This document shows, in pieces, positions 43,686-57,538 of a stretch of DNA of 64,000 bases. Within the stretch, counting starts at the first letter, position 1. Each line of letters begins with the position of its first letter. Origin of the DNA: Diphasiastrum complanatum (Eukaryota; Streptophyta; Lycopodiopsida; Lycopodiales; Lycopodiaceae); the NCBI GenBank assembly GCA_029204225.1, contig CM055097.1, forward strand, positions 10,546,230-10,610,229, written 5' to 3'. The translations under genes and the position numbers were made by a program. Below the pieces are notes generated by a model. It ran no database searches. It was not told where the DNA came from and saw only the letters and a program-made list of their open reading frames with translations.

Positions 43686-44180
43686 GAACCTTGTATTAAA
43701 TCTTTTACCTTCAAAGCCAAGTTGTTTGGATTGTGTTTGTGAATATTTGATGGTGATTTAAAGATAGGGGGTATTATAGGTGGGAGATTTAAAAAATGAC
43801 ATGGCACGAATTCAAAAAAGCATCCATAAATTACAGGTATTTTTTTTTTGGAGTTTTTGAATCTCTTTACATAAGACAATAAATGCTGGAATGATTAAGT
43901 TATCATGATATTACAACAGTCACCTTCCAAGATATTTGAGAAATATTTTAAAAATGTTTCTAGGATGCACAATCGGAGACCAAAACGATTGCCAAAGCTT
44001 CTGGGATGAACGGTTTGCTCTTTTATCCACTAATCTTACCATTTTGTGAGAAAACTCTATATGTTATACACAATCTTTTCAATCATAGGACTTTGTTTTG
44101 CTTTTTTTCCAGTCAAGAGGTGATGAGAGCTTTTACAAATAATAATTCCTGATACCTAAAATTTTATGTTATTATCATAG
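43684..44180. other. Intronic sequence upstream of the first visible syntaxin exon
   Basis: AT-rich, without coding similarity. It ends in a T-rich acceptor TTATTATCATAG at 44169-44180. Confidence 0.5.
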
Positions 44181-47100
44181 AATTGAAAAAGCGCATGGAA
44201 GCAGATATTGATGATGTCACTTTGGCTGCTCAGCGCGTTAAAGTCAAGTTGGAGGCTCTTGATAAAGCTGTGAGGACCGAAACTTACTAAACAATTTCTA
44301 GACTTTTCTGGATAATTTGCATTGAGTTTGTTTTGCATTCATTAGGCATTAGCTACATTATTGAAATTGAATTGTTGTGTTTGACATTTTTGCAGAATAT
44401 TGCAAACCGCAAAAAGTCAGGATGTGGCGAAGGTTCAAGTACTGATCGATCTCGTATGTCAATTACCGTGTAAGAGTTGTGCACAAGTGAGAGACTCAGA
44501 AAGTATTCTTGGCTTTTATTTCTCTAGAGACTAGAACATAGCTTCCTTGTCGTGAAGACCTGTTTTAAACTTGCAGAATCCATTGGAGAATTTGCCACAA
44601 CTATTTAGACAATGTAAACTAGAAAGTTTTATTTAACTTCTACTACTTTTTGACTATACTACCATGAAGACCATCATATACGATCTAATAAGCTTATATA
44701 TGATTTTCTGATCATTCACTCCAAGAGCTTTGATACTTACTCGTCTTGACGAAACACTCCATTTCTAGAAAGGTCTTTCTTTTCATTTTCAAATGAAAGT
44801 TTTTGTAATTTCTTTCTCCCTGTTGCAGGACATTGAAGAAAAAGCTAAAGGAAGTGATGCAAGCCTTTCAGGTCAGGTTGTTGATATTCTCCGATAAGTT
44901 AGCACATACCAATCAGGCGTATAAGGACTTGTATGTTTATGATTTTCTATATGCTACCCTGTAATGATCCAACAAATTCCTGTAACTGACCAGAACTCAA
45001 TCCCAAACTCAATTGCACACACTCGGGGGCCAAATTAGTGCCCACCTTCAAGGGCTAAAATTTCTTTGGGATGGCTGCTTCAGAAAAGTTTTATCATCTG
45101 CATTCTATATTTTCCTCAGTACATTATTGCAAAGATAAAATGCATATCAAATCTAGTTAGAAAACTTCAAGAAGTATGAATATTTCATGCTGGATGTGAA
45201 TGTTCTGAACATGCACGAAGATTTTATGAACCGGGCAGGATGTTGGACTCACAATTCAACAAACAATGTACAATGGTTTCAAAGAATGTCTAGGAAGTGT
45301 TGCAGCCAGTCTTCCATTTCCAGAACTCTCTCTTAGTCACACAGATCTGTCCAATGAAATAGCGGCCTTAAAATATTGTTCTGATGTGTCCGGGTTCCCA
45401 ACTGGTACCAATTTGGCTGCCACTAATTTGCACCTTTCACTGTTCTGTTCTGCTGCATTGTTGGCTGAAACCAGCCTTTCTACCCATTGCCCAATATATT
45501 TGCTGGTACTTTGTCCTTTCTGTTTAATCCGGTAGCACTGAGAATAGCATGAGTTATGCTGAACCAGTTCTTTATTCGTAGCCATTTGTCAGAAATTCAG
45601 GACCTAAGATTGACCAGCGACCAAGGCTGGCCTGATGTCCTGCTTAGGTGAGAGTCTAGTCAGAAATTAGGCTTTAAGGACTGAGGCAGTTCTGATTAGC
45701 TGTGTAGATCAGCTCAATCAGAGACTGATTCTTGGATTATAGCACATATAAGAAGAGGGAAAGGCAAAAAGGCAGAAGTACAAAAGAAATCCGAGTTCCA
45801 GAAAGTATGACTCTAGGCATTCCACTGTTTTTTAGTTTCTGAACATTTTTTTCATACATTCTTGTGTACTTTCTAGGTGATCTTTATATCATTGTTCTTT
45901 CCACAGTTGGGCACCTCCTAAGCACTTACACATTTGGACCATTAGAAGCTGTTACGGACTTTTCAAAAGTTTCGAGTTTCCGAGACGACTTTATCTTTTA
46001 ATAAATCTTTTTGTATATCTTTTTGAGATAATGTCTACTTTCAATAACAACTGAAAGCTGGTACAGTTGGACAAGTTAGGTGCTATGCATAACAAATTCA
46101 ATCTGAGAAAGTTATATGGCTAGATAAGTCTGGTCCATTGCTTTAGGTTTTACTCCCATGTCAATTGATGACAGACAAGAACATCAGCTGTGAGCAAAGT
46201 ATCCACAAATGAGATATGCACAAATATCTATAAGAGTAAAAACTACATGAATATGGGAGCAATGGTGCCGTGGTAGGCACCTGGTACGGCACGGGTGCCG
46301 TGGGTGCCATACAGGTGCTGTGGAACTTCAGATCCACGGCACTCATGGCACCTGTTTTATTTTTTATTTTTTTTAAAGTCATTTTTTAGTGAAAAAAACC
46401 CAAAAAAAAAGAAACCAGGTGCCGTACCACCGCACGTGTGCCGTGGTACAGCACCTGTGCCGGGGGGTACTTTGTATGGGAGTCACAGTCAAGTTTCAAC
46501 AAATATATATTGGTGGCTAAAGATCATGCAACAAAGATGGTTAAAGCAGCAGCTATGAAGAAGAATGATACAAAGACAATTGCAGAGTTTTTTTTTTCAA
46601 AATATTATAACCTGATATGGACATCTCTTGGAACTTGTAGTGATAGGGGTACACATTTTTTGAATGAGATTATTCAACACCTACCCAATTATCTCCTTAT
46701 CAAGCATAGAAAGACTACTCCATATAACCCAAAAGGCAAATCGATTAACCAAGAGAGCAAATGTTGTGTAAAATGATGCTTCTACTCATAATTTTGTTAA
46801 TTCGAAATTGGTGCAGAAACTCCAGGGGGCTACCGCGCCAAGTGATCACAAGTACATGGTGAAGATGGTGTTATTTATTTTACTCCCTGTCCCCTTTGCT
46901 GTAACTATGACAATTAAAGTAACTGTAAATTTGTGAGTAAGAGGCTAAGGCACTGGCTTGTGGTGACCAAAGTACAATATTTAGTTTAATGCTGATGTTG
47001 AGACATGGATGTGATGGGACATGGGTACTCGGTCCTTGAGACGGGACTAGCTGGACTGACTGCCTCAGTAGGGGAGAGTTGACCGGTCAACCTAACACAA

Positions 47101-50100
47101 GTCATATGCTCAATGGAACGTCTTGTCCAGTTGATGAGTGACATGTATGGTGATGGTCCTTCTATCTAACTTGCCATGAGACAGGATACTGCCAAGTGGC
47201 AAGGGTTGGCTTTCAATGGTTTGCCATGTGTCTATGCGAGGAATGGTCAGGGCTTAGGGGTGCTTGAGGAGGGTGGATATGTGAGCCTAGGGTGAGGCAC
47301 TCATATCACTTTCTATTCAGGTATGGTTGGGAGGAGACTGAGCAGCCAGCTCCTATGTTTGGATGAACTCATGCCTTGTGAGCAGCCAGCTCCTATGTTT
47401 GGATGAACTCATGGCTTGTACAGGTTTATGGACAGTAATCATGCTTTGTACATGTCTAGCGACAATGTAAATCTGAAATTTGGTAGAGTTTTTGTAAACA
47501 GCCATTCCATGTGATGAAGTTGTGAAGTTCAGGTGAGAAGAAAATCTGACATCTGGTATCAAAGCTAAGGAGAGGGAAAATCTGACAGTGGGAGATCACA
47601 AAGGAGTGGAAGAACTGTGGCTTTTGGTCATTTTTGTGGATTGGCTACGTTTTTTCTGATGTTCCGCTGAAACTGCTGCCTACTAGTCGTTTTTTTCAGA
47701 TGTGTTTTGCTGGCTGCGCCCTACGCTTGCCGTGAGCAAACTGCATTTGTCATCTTGCTGTGAAAATCTGACATCTGGGAGTTGGAGTTCTGCTGTCTGA
47801 TGGAATGGTGTTTGGGCTCCCCAGTTGAATCGCTCTCCAGATTGTCTTTGGCCATGTTCAGCTGAGATCGTGGGTTAGGTAGGCTGACATTGGAGCTGGA
47901 TTGCTCTCCAGCTTGTACCTTCTTTAGTTCACTGGAGTCTTCAATAAGCCATAATCTGAGGAACGACTTCCCAGCAGAGATCTGAGCGTTTTCCCAGCAG
48001 AAGTGAGCAGGAAGAAGTGCAACGGAGGCAGCGATGGAGGCATCGTGAATGGAGGAGATGACCTTGAGAGGAAGGGCGTGAAGTGTGTGAAGTTTGTCAT
48101 TGAAGGGCAAGAAGATAAGACAAAGGAAAGGTTGAAGGGCCCGAAGGGCAGAGGTGCCCAAAACTTCATTAAAAATTTTAGTTGTGAAGGGTCCTTAAGG
48201 GATAGACCAGACCCACTGTGCATAATTAGCAGAAATCAGAAAACAGAGAGGAAATTCGGAGCGGAGAATGGTTTGCTTTCGGAGGTCTGACACTACTGGA
48301 GTATAGTACAGCCTACTTACTGCCTACGTTTGGAGCCAAAAATCACTCAATTCAGACATCGGACAGAAAAGTTACGAATTTTCAAAGAGGGCTACGGACT
48401 GAGTTTTCTGCTTATTTCCTTGTCAAGTGTGAAATTGGACGAAGTAAGAGACAGAGCATCTATTGACGGGTAAATATGGATCCGCTGGAAGAAGCTTGGA
48501 GGTAGTGCTGCATCGCATTATGGAGGAGCTAAAAAGTAAGAAATCCCTGCAGGCACCGTAAAGGACAAGTGGAACGCCAATGGTAGGGGCAGAACCCTTT
48601 TCACCGGAGAGAGAGACGGACGCGGTCCCCAAGAAAAGGAAATTGCCGTCAATTAAAGATTTGAAGCCACCCAAGTATATGGGAGTCATTGCAGTGCGTA
48701 CCACCGATGCAATATAGAATTGGCGACAAAAATGGTAAACCTCATTTCATGTGTGTGGTATTGACGATGACGATGAGAAGATCATTGAAGCTACTTATCA
48801 TTTACAAGAGAGCGCACAAAGGTGGTGGCGTAAAGTCGTTAGAGACAATCTTGTGCCTATGTCATGGGAGACATTCAAGCAAGTATTTACCAAGAATTGG
48901 GTGCCGCTTGATGAAAAAAATAAAGCCATGCATATGTGGACCAATCTCAAGCAGGGCAACATGTCAGTACAAGAATTTGCGGACAAATATAGAGAGGCCT
49001 TGATGCAAATACCAGAGGAGGTGCCGATGTACTTTCAGGTATTCCAATTCGTGGAGGGTTTACGTCAGAGTCTTAGGCCTTTTGTCAAGGAGTAGAGTCA
49101 TAGCCTCCAAGGAGCTATACAAGTGGCTCTCTATTATGAAGACGGAAGGAGGGCTGATGAACTAGCCGTTGTGGCCTCGAGGGGGTTTCAACCTTGGGGT
49201 AGAAAAAAGTTTAAAAGATTTAAAGGTCGATTTGTGCAAGGGCAAAGTCTAGGTGATTGGAAAGGAAAAGCGGTTAGCACTGCCAAGGGCAAAGGACGGT
49301 ATGGGACGCCCAATGTCCAAGGGGTTGGCCAACGCCTTATGATCGTATCGCCACTATCTCCGCAAGACCAGGAGCGTGCCAAGCGAGAGAAGCTATGCTT
49401 TGGTTGTTTGGGTCAATATAGTTGGAAGCAGTGTCCACGAAATCCAATGCGGACAACATATAACCTGCAAGTGGAGTAGGCACAAGCTCCAATGTACATT
49501 GAGGAGATGGGGCAGGATGAACCACAGGGAGCTCCTCATCTTACTAATGGGTCGATGATCCGCAAGGTTGATACAATTCCAATGCCACAATTATCAAAAG
49601 TGGCGCAACACGGGTATCAGTATCCTTGTACTCCTTTAATTGTTAGAGGGGTCCTCACATAATGTTCTTAATTCAACTCTAATCAAAAGGATGAATGTGA
49701 GCACACAACCATCCCCGTACCAGTACACAGTTGAAAGGGCTAATGGAAAAGATACTGAGGTGTGGGATAGGGTTGTGGGTATGCCATTGACAATTCAGAA
49801 TTACACAAAGAAGTTGGATATTGAGATAACACATTTGGTGCGTTTTGATGTGGTACTTGGGATATGTTGGCACATGGCACGGAAGCCCTACATCGCTTGG
49901 GATACTCATGTGTATGAGTTCCAGTATGATGGTAGGACCCATACCCTGCGAGGTGAGCCAGATGTGCTCCCAAGACCTTTGATCACGACAACACAGTTGC
50001 ATAAGGTTCACAGTAAGTATTTGTATGTGTGTTTCTTGTTTGATATGTGAATTTCTACATGTGAAACTGATATGTGGCAAGAACAAACTAAAATAACTAG

Positions 50101-53100
50101 GAACCTAGACCAACAAATAAGGGCGGAATCTATAGATGTGTTCATTGATGAACTTCCATCCGTCTTGCCAATGTGGAGCATAAAATTGAGTTAATCCCGG
50201 TTTCTTCTCCTATTAATAGGTCGCCATATAGAATGAGTCTTAAAGAGGAAGAGGAGAGAAAGATAATTGAGGATTATATGGCCAAAGGGCAAATAAGCCC
50301 TAGTTTCTCTCCCTTTGCTGCTCCAATCATTCTATTGAAAAAAAAAGATGGATCATGGCATATGTGTGTGGATTATCAAAGCTTGAACAAGATTACTGTT
50401 CAGCATCGATATCCTATGCCTCGCATTGATGATCTGTTAGATACATTGCATGGTGCTACTATTTTTAGCAAGATTGATTTAAAGAGTGGATACCATCAAG
50501 TCAGAGTTCGTGAAGATGATGTGCATAAGACAACCTTCGGGACTCGTTTCAGTCACTATGAGTTTTTAGCATGCCCTTTGGATTGACTGATGCCTCAGCA
50601 ACATTTATGATGTTGATGAATGATGTACTCAGACTGTTTATGGGCAAATTTGTAATTAATTTTGTACCAAGATAAGTGTCAAATAGATTCAACACATGCA
50701 GAACTGACACTATTAGTCAAGTAGCACGGAAGGAGAACAGGTGCCAAGAAGGAGAATGCAAAGAATGCTTGCGATTTGAATTGCTCAAATATAGCTGATG
50801 ATTGTGGAATCACTAAATTTCTGCAAAGATATGAAGTTCATTTTGTGATGTGAACAAATTTGCCAATTGTGTGATAAACTGTTATTCATTATAAATCGAA
50901 TAAAACTATTACTTCGGTTTCAATTATGCTATTCATTACATTTGATAATGGTGATTGTAGGCGTTGAGACAATCATTTCAAGATGAGTACCGGGAAGTTG
51001 TTGAAAGGAGGATTTTTACAGGTTTTTTTCTATGTTCAGGGACTACGTGATCCGTTATCTCACATCTAGATTTTTTGGTTTGCAATGTGCATAAATATAG
51101 GTTCTTTAGTGTTTTAGCGTATCACTGCAAAATTGTACTCTTTCTTCGCATGAACAACTTTCCAAGTTAACTTTCCGCAGCTGACCTATATTTTGGTGAC
51201 ATGCAATTCAAGCAGTGTTGATTATGTGCTTCTGGCATAGTTGTATACGTACATTCCTAGGTGCTAATACATTGCCTATGTTTTTTACAGTCACTGGAAA
51301 GAAGGCAGATGAGGAGGTAGACTAAAGGATGATCTTGTGAAAATTTTCTTGATATCCTTCATGTCACTTGATGAATCCATAAAGCTGTTACGAGTTCTTT
51401 CTTTTTAAGGGAACTAGGTGCATGGAAGTTGCTATGGGTTGTTAAACGAGAACTTTTAGTGTCGGTCATCAAATATCCTCTGATAACTCTCTTGTTATTT
51501 AGACTGTTGATCATCTGATAGAAACTGGTGAAAGCGAGCTTATTTTCAAAAAGGCAATCCAGCAACTGGGACGTGGACAAGTAAGCTCTATAATTTGTTC
51601 TAGTTATGTTTACACTCCTACTAGTATAGTAACCCAACCATGTTTTAGAATATTCATTTGAACTCTCATGTTTTCATGTGGTTCTTTCATTGTTTGTACT
51701 ATAGATTTTAGATACAATTGGAGAAATACAAGAACGCCATGAAGCAGTGAAGGATATTGAAAGAAAGCTTTTTGACTTGCATCAGGTAATAAGACTGAGA
51801 CTGATTGTCATTGACCAATTCAGAATATTTTTTTTGGGCTTGTCCAAGCACGACGAGTTGAATATCAATGAGCCAAAAAAGAACATGTCAGTTCTTTTTC
51901 ACTGATTTTCTCTTGGTTTACACAGTGATTGATTGTTCTTTTGCTAAAAAGTATATTGCGGAATCACGTATCTCTTCCATGTGAATATTTTGCTTTATTT
52001 CTTACATGTCATTAGGCTTTTGATCTATCTCTAACAGAAGCAGATCATCATATTCAAGGAACTCTAGCATGTAAATATTGTCATCTATTACCAATGCTCA
52101 AGTAACCAATTTGGAACACCATGCACGTTTATCTCTCAAGGTCGTTGAGTGAGCAATTTATTTCAGCTTGTCGCCTAGTTGCTCAGCTCTTGGTTCCAGT
52201 CATTGATACATCTTCTCCTCGTTGCATGTATCCTACATTTTTTAGATCCATGCTGATCATTCAGTGAAAGTCTTTTCATGGTAGTCTAGTTCTGTGATTT
52301 CAAGTGTCATTAATATTGACATCAACACTCATCATTGCTCAAACCCACTATGGTCTTTTTCTCCAAGCTTGTGTGCATGATGACTTCCCAACAATGCAAA
52401 CTTAATCTTGATAGCTAGATACACACACTTTGAGTGAGTATTCAAATAAATTTTTGTACTTTTGCCTTTGATCTTGTTCTTGGCAATGGTGGTGTGCTAT
52501 GCACATCATAATTACAAGCAAAATGAAAGAAGGGGCTTCAACGAGTATGCAATCTGTTGATTAAGTATACTCGTTTCAAAAACTTTTCCTTTCATGCTTG
52601 TAACGGTATGCATATTGTGGTTAATAGCTGCATTGAGATTTTACTTTTAAACATGTTCAATTCGCATGGCAAAATAAACAAGCAAGCAAGAAAGAAAATG
52701 ATTTTACTCGTGCAATGTGCCAAAAGCTTTCAAATAGAGTTAAAAACATGAACTACCTTTGCAATAACCTATCTCCTCTTTTTGGCAGATATTTCTGGAT
52801 ATGGCAGTTCTTGTGGAGTCTCAAGGAGAGATGCTTGATAACATTGAATCCCAAGTATTCCGCAACTGTTTTCATTATAAGCTGGATGCAAGAACATCTT
52901 TTATGTGGAACGTCCACTTCACTTATGCACTCTCACCGTCAGACGTCCACTTCACTGAGACACTGTCATTGTCACGGAAGTGGCTGTTTTGTTGCTCATT
53001 ATTATTACACATTATTCGCAGGGTATAAAGATTATATGCTCGATATGATTTTTGCATCTATGATTCGAATATGATTTATACTGATTGAATTGATAAAGTC

Positions 53101-53354
53101 ATGTGCACTTTAACAGGAAGTTGACGACAGTCGTCAAATACATTTTCTCGTAGCATCCTAACGAATTGGCTTGTAATCTGCAGGTATCGAAAGCAGTAGA
53201 TCATGTGCAGAGTGGAACAGCTGCTTTACAAAAAGTAAAGAAACTACAGCGAGGAACTAGAAAATGGATGTGTATAGCAATCATATTGCTCCTGATAATT
53301 ATTGCCATAATAGTTGTTGCAGTTCTACAACCATGGAAGAATAAAAATGTGTGA
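44181..53354 (+). CDS. SYP132: SYP13-type plasma-membrane syntaxin (Qa-SNARE), last nine exons
   Basis: Exons, all with AG/GT borders and joining in one frame: 44181-44269, 44396-44469, 44829-44871, 50961-51021, 51291-51316 (26 nt), 51503-51580, 51705-51785, 52789-52854, 53184-53354 (stop TGA). About 228 codons are visible. The first three exons give the Hc helix region ([23 protein letters not shown]) and the ANRKKSGCG...DRSRMS linker. Then come [31 protein letters not shown] and [13 protein letters not shown]. The Qa-SNARE helix has zero-layer Gln in [19 protein letters not shown] final basic RKWMC and a hydrophobic tail anchor of about 20 residues end it. The wording is closest to SYP132 among plant syntaxins. 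It would drive vesicle fusion at plasma membrane and cell plate. About 75 N-terminal residues, including the start, were not found. Intron 3 is about 6.1 kb and full of retroelements. The coding frame is undamaged. Confidence 0.93.
45337..45585 (-). other. Possible gag-like scrap in intron 3 (weak)
   Basis: An 82-codon minus ORF contains [20 protein letters not shown] and [20 protein letters not shown], loosely like the QxGxSxxxYxxxF segment of retrotransposon gag. There is no supporting neighbour, so it may be chance. Confidence 0.2.
46253..46490. mobile_element. MITE-like element built from GTGCCGTGG/GGCACCTG palindromes
   Basis: Clusters of GGTGCCGTGG, GGTACGGCAC and CAGGTGC(C/T)GT and their reverse complements occupy both ends (46263-46350 and 46417-46472). 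An A/T-rich middle separates them. The arms can fold on each other. It has no ORF. It interrupts or abuts an integrase relic on its right. Confidence 0.45.
46491..46776 (+). pseudogene. gypsy integrase core fragment
   Basis: The frame reads [20 protein letters not shown] (usual VATDYxTKWVEA, first catalytic Asp replaced by Lys), [22 protein letters not shown] (second Asp kept), [18 protein letters not shown] (Glu kept in altered context). It resembles the Gypsy-1 integrase (6417-6824) more than the chromoviruses, so it is a separate Tat/Athila-like relic in intron 3. Confidence 0.75.
46777..46899. other. Short unannotated intronic stretch
   Basis: Includes TTACTCCCTGTCCCCTTTGC before the LTR start. 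No element was assigned. Confidence 0.3.
46900..47551 (+). repeat. 5' LTR of Chromovirus-3
   Basis: From TGTAACTATGAC to ...AAAATCTGACA, 652 bp, before a primer site. It includes a perfect-length 40-bp tandem duplication (47340-47379 and 47380-47419, one mismatch). The central part (TTGACCGGTCAACC, GTCATATGCTCA) is shared with 26510-26767. Confidence 0.75.
47554..47565 (+). other. Primer-binding site of Chromovirus-3
   Basis: TGGTATCAAAGC, one base different from the standard iMet complement, two bases after the LTR. Confidence 0.8.
47566..48519 (+). other. Leader of Chromovirus-3
   Basis: Short ORFs on both strands here (for example 47721-48161 - and 48003-48290 +) show no known domain. 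Treated as untranslated leader. Confidence 0.5.
48520..49479 (+). pseudogene. Chromovirus-3 gag
   Basis: ATG at 48520 ([11 protein letters not shown]) is followed by a stop at 48559. The reading continues [20 protein letters not shown], frameshifts near 48715-48750, then [60 protein letters not shown] and [17 protein letters not shown], with a stop at about 49093. It then runs on to the knuckle [13 protein letters not shown], where His is Tyr and the spacing again is CX2CX3(H)X4C. It is inactive. Confidence 0.88.
49600..49990 (+). pseudogene. Chromovirus-3 aspartic protease, active site lost
   Basis: QYPCTPLIV is followed by a shift and then [17 protein letters not shown] without the preceding F-D-T that carries the catalytic Asp. 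The rest is well kept ([57 protein letters not shown]). A small deletion at about 49645 removed the active site. Confidence 0.82.
50173..50666 (+). pseudogene. Chromovirus-3 reverse transcriptase, truncated before the catalytic site
   Basis: [80 protein letters not shown] and [17 protein letters not shown] are intact in one frame to 50586. A shift follows, then [18 protein letters not shown]. Similarity ends at about 50666, exactly before the expected IDDILVYS. Confidence 0.9.
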
Positions 53355-53437
53355 TGATTATTGCATAGAGCTTAAATTGTAATAAGCTCGGCTAAATTCT
53401 TTTCTATAGATCCTTGAAAGGAGGCGTTGTTGTTAGT

Positions 53438-53444
<7 letters not shown>
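53355..53444 (+). other. Probable start of the syntaxin 3' UTR
   Basis: AT-rich sequence follows the TGA. No canonical AATAAA was seen before the GA tract (TAAAATAAGAG is the nearest). Confidence 0.4.

Positions 53445-53483
<39 letters not shown>
53445..53483. repeat. (GA)n tract downstream of the syntaxin gene
   Basis: About 19 pure GA dinucleotides. Confidence 0.97.
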
Positions 53484-55942
<2,459 letters not shown>

Positions 55943-57519
55943 AGGCTTTCATCAGTCATGACGAGCCTGCCACCATAGCAGAAGCATTGTCAATGCCCGA
56001 TGCAGACAAATGGAAAGCTGCCATGGATGTTGAGTATCAATCTCTAATGAAGAACAAGACCTGGAGTCTTGTCATTTCTCCTATAGGTGTAAAGCCAATT
56101 GACTCTAAGTGGATCTTCAAGCTGAAGCTTAAACCAGATGGATCAATATCCAAATGAAAAGCTAGGTTGGTGGTTAAAGGATTTGAACAAGTATATGGGA
56201 TAGACTACACTGAGACCTTTAGTCCAGTAGTAAAACATCAGTCTATTCATACTTTATTGGCTATATCTGTTGCAGAAGATCTAGATATTCACCAGATGGA
56301 CGTCTAGACGGCATTCCTACATGGATACATACAAGAAGATGTCTACATCTATCAACCATAAGGTTACATCCTTCAAGGCAAGGAGCATCTACTATGCAAA
56401 TTGCATAAGGCATTATACGGTCTGAAGCAAGTTCCAAGGGCCTGGTATGATAGAATAAATCGTTTCTTGTCGCGGCACGACTTTACCTCCTGCACCGCAG
56501 ATTCAAATGTGTATCTAAAACCAAAGGGGCCAAGCTATGTTATAATAGCACTATACGTTGATGATTCCCTAATTATCAGCAATTCAAATCAATTGTTGCA
56601 AGAGACGAAGTCCTTACTCTCATCAGAGTTTGAGATGACTGATTTAGGTCTAGTCCATACCTACTTGGAATGGAGATTCACAGAGATCGCACTAGTAGAA
56701 GGATCACCATAAGCCAACAATCCTATTTACTCGAAGATACGGCATGGAGGATTGCAAGCCCATAGACACTCCTATGGATCCAAGATGCCAGTTGTCCAAA
56801 GACATGTGCCCCTGAACAAAGGCAGATCAGCAAGAATGTGCAAGTACCCTTATCAATCTATCACAGGTTCTGTCATGTACTCTATGATTTGCACACGACG
56901 TGATCTAGCATATGCTGTAAGCACACTGTCGCAATTCATGTCCAATCCATGCCTACAACACTGGAAAGCTCTACAAAGAGTTCTAAAGTACATTCAAGCC
57001 TCAAAGCACTATGCCTTGAGTTATAACGGAAATACAAAAGCTGCACTCTCTTTGATTACTTATTCAGACTCAGATTGGGTAGGATACATAGGTACCAGAA
57101 AATCCACCTTTGGCTGCATTTGCTTTCTTGCAGAAGGACCCATCTCATGGAACAGCAGAAAGCAAAAATGCATTTCTCTATCCTCCACAGAATCTGAATA
57201 TGTCATTGCTACGTCAGCAGTGAAGGAGATTTTATGGCTTAGAAAGGATTTGAGATTCCCACAGTTTGGTCCAACTATGCTCTAGTGCGACAATCAGAGT
57301 TGTATAGCTCTATCGTTGAACCGACGAACTCACACAAGGACCAAACATATAGAGGTTCAATTTCATTTTCTCAGAGAGAAGGTTCAGAACGAAGACATTG
57401 CACTAAGTTACTGTCACACAGACAATACGTTGGCTGACATTTTGACAAAACCATTGTCAAGGGATAAACATTCTACTCTAGTAGAATTGTTAAATCTCAA
57501 CTTGAGTCCAGATTCGTAG
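55943..57519 (+). pseudogene. copia reverse transcriptase and RNase H (Copia-4)
   Basis: Begins AFISHDEPATIAEALSMPDA at the RT start. It continues KWIFKLKLKPDGSISK, a stop at 56155, [14 protein letters not shown]-stop-TAFLHGYIQEDVYIY, LHKALYGLKQVPRAWYDRIN and the catalytic ALYVDDSLII near 56550. A frame shift near 56710, then ITGSVMYSMICTRRDLAYAV lead to RNase H (YSDSDWVGYIGTRKSTFGCI, SLSSTESEYV, a stop at about 57283, RTKHIEVQFHFLREKVQNED, ADILTKPL). Gag, protease and integrase are absent. It is a different family from Copia-1, -2 and -5. Confidence 0.92.
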
Positions 57520-57538
57520 CAGTAAGCTTAACGGGGAG

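Larger units (their letters stand above)
46900..50666 (+). mobile_element. 3'-truncated chromovirus inside syntaxin intron 3 (Chromovirus-3)
   Basis: 5' LTR, primer site, leader, gag, protease and the first two thirds of RT lie in order on +. The sequence then stops matching at KFVINF, just before the catalytic FIDD motif. No RNase H, integrase or 3' LTR follows before exon 4. Gag and LTR resemble Chromovirus-2. It lies in the same orientation as the gene and must be spliced out. Confidence 0.88.

Noticed and set aside
43884-44180. Upstream syntaxin exon near the acceptor-like TTTTTTCCAG at about 44104-44113
   Set aside because: The following reading (SRGDESFYK then stops) does not resemble the Habc domain and cannot join in frame to 44181.
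47721-48290. ORFs on both strands in the Chromovirus-3 leader
   Set aside because: They lie between the primer site and gag, have no known domain, and related elements have no coding sequence there.
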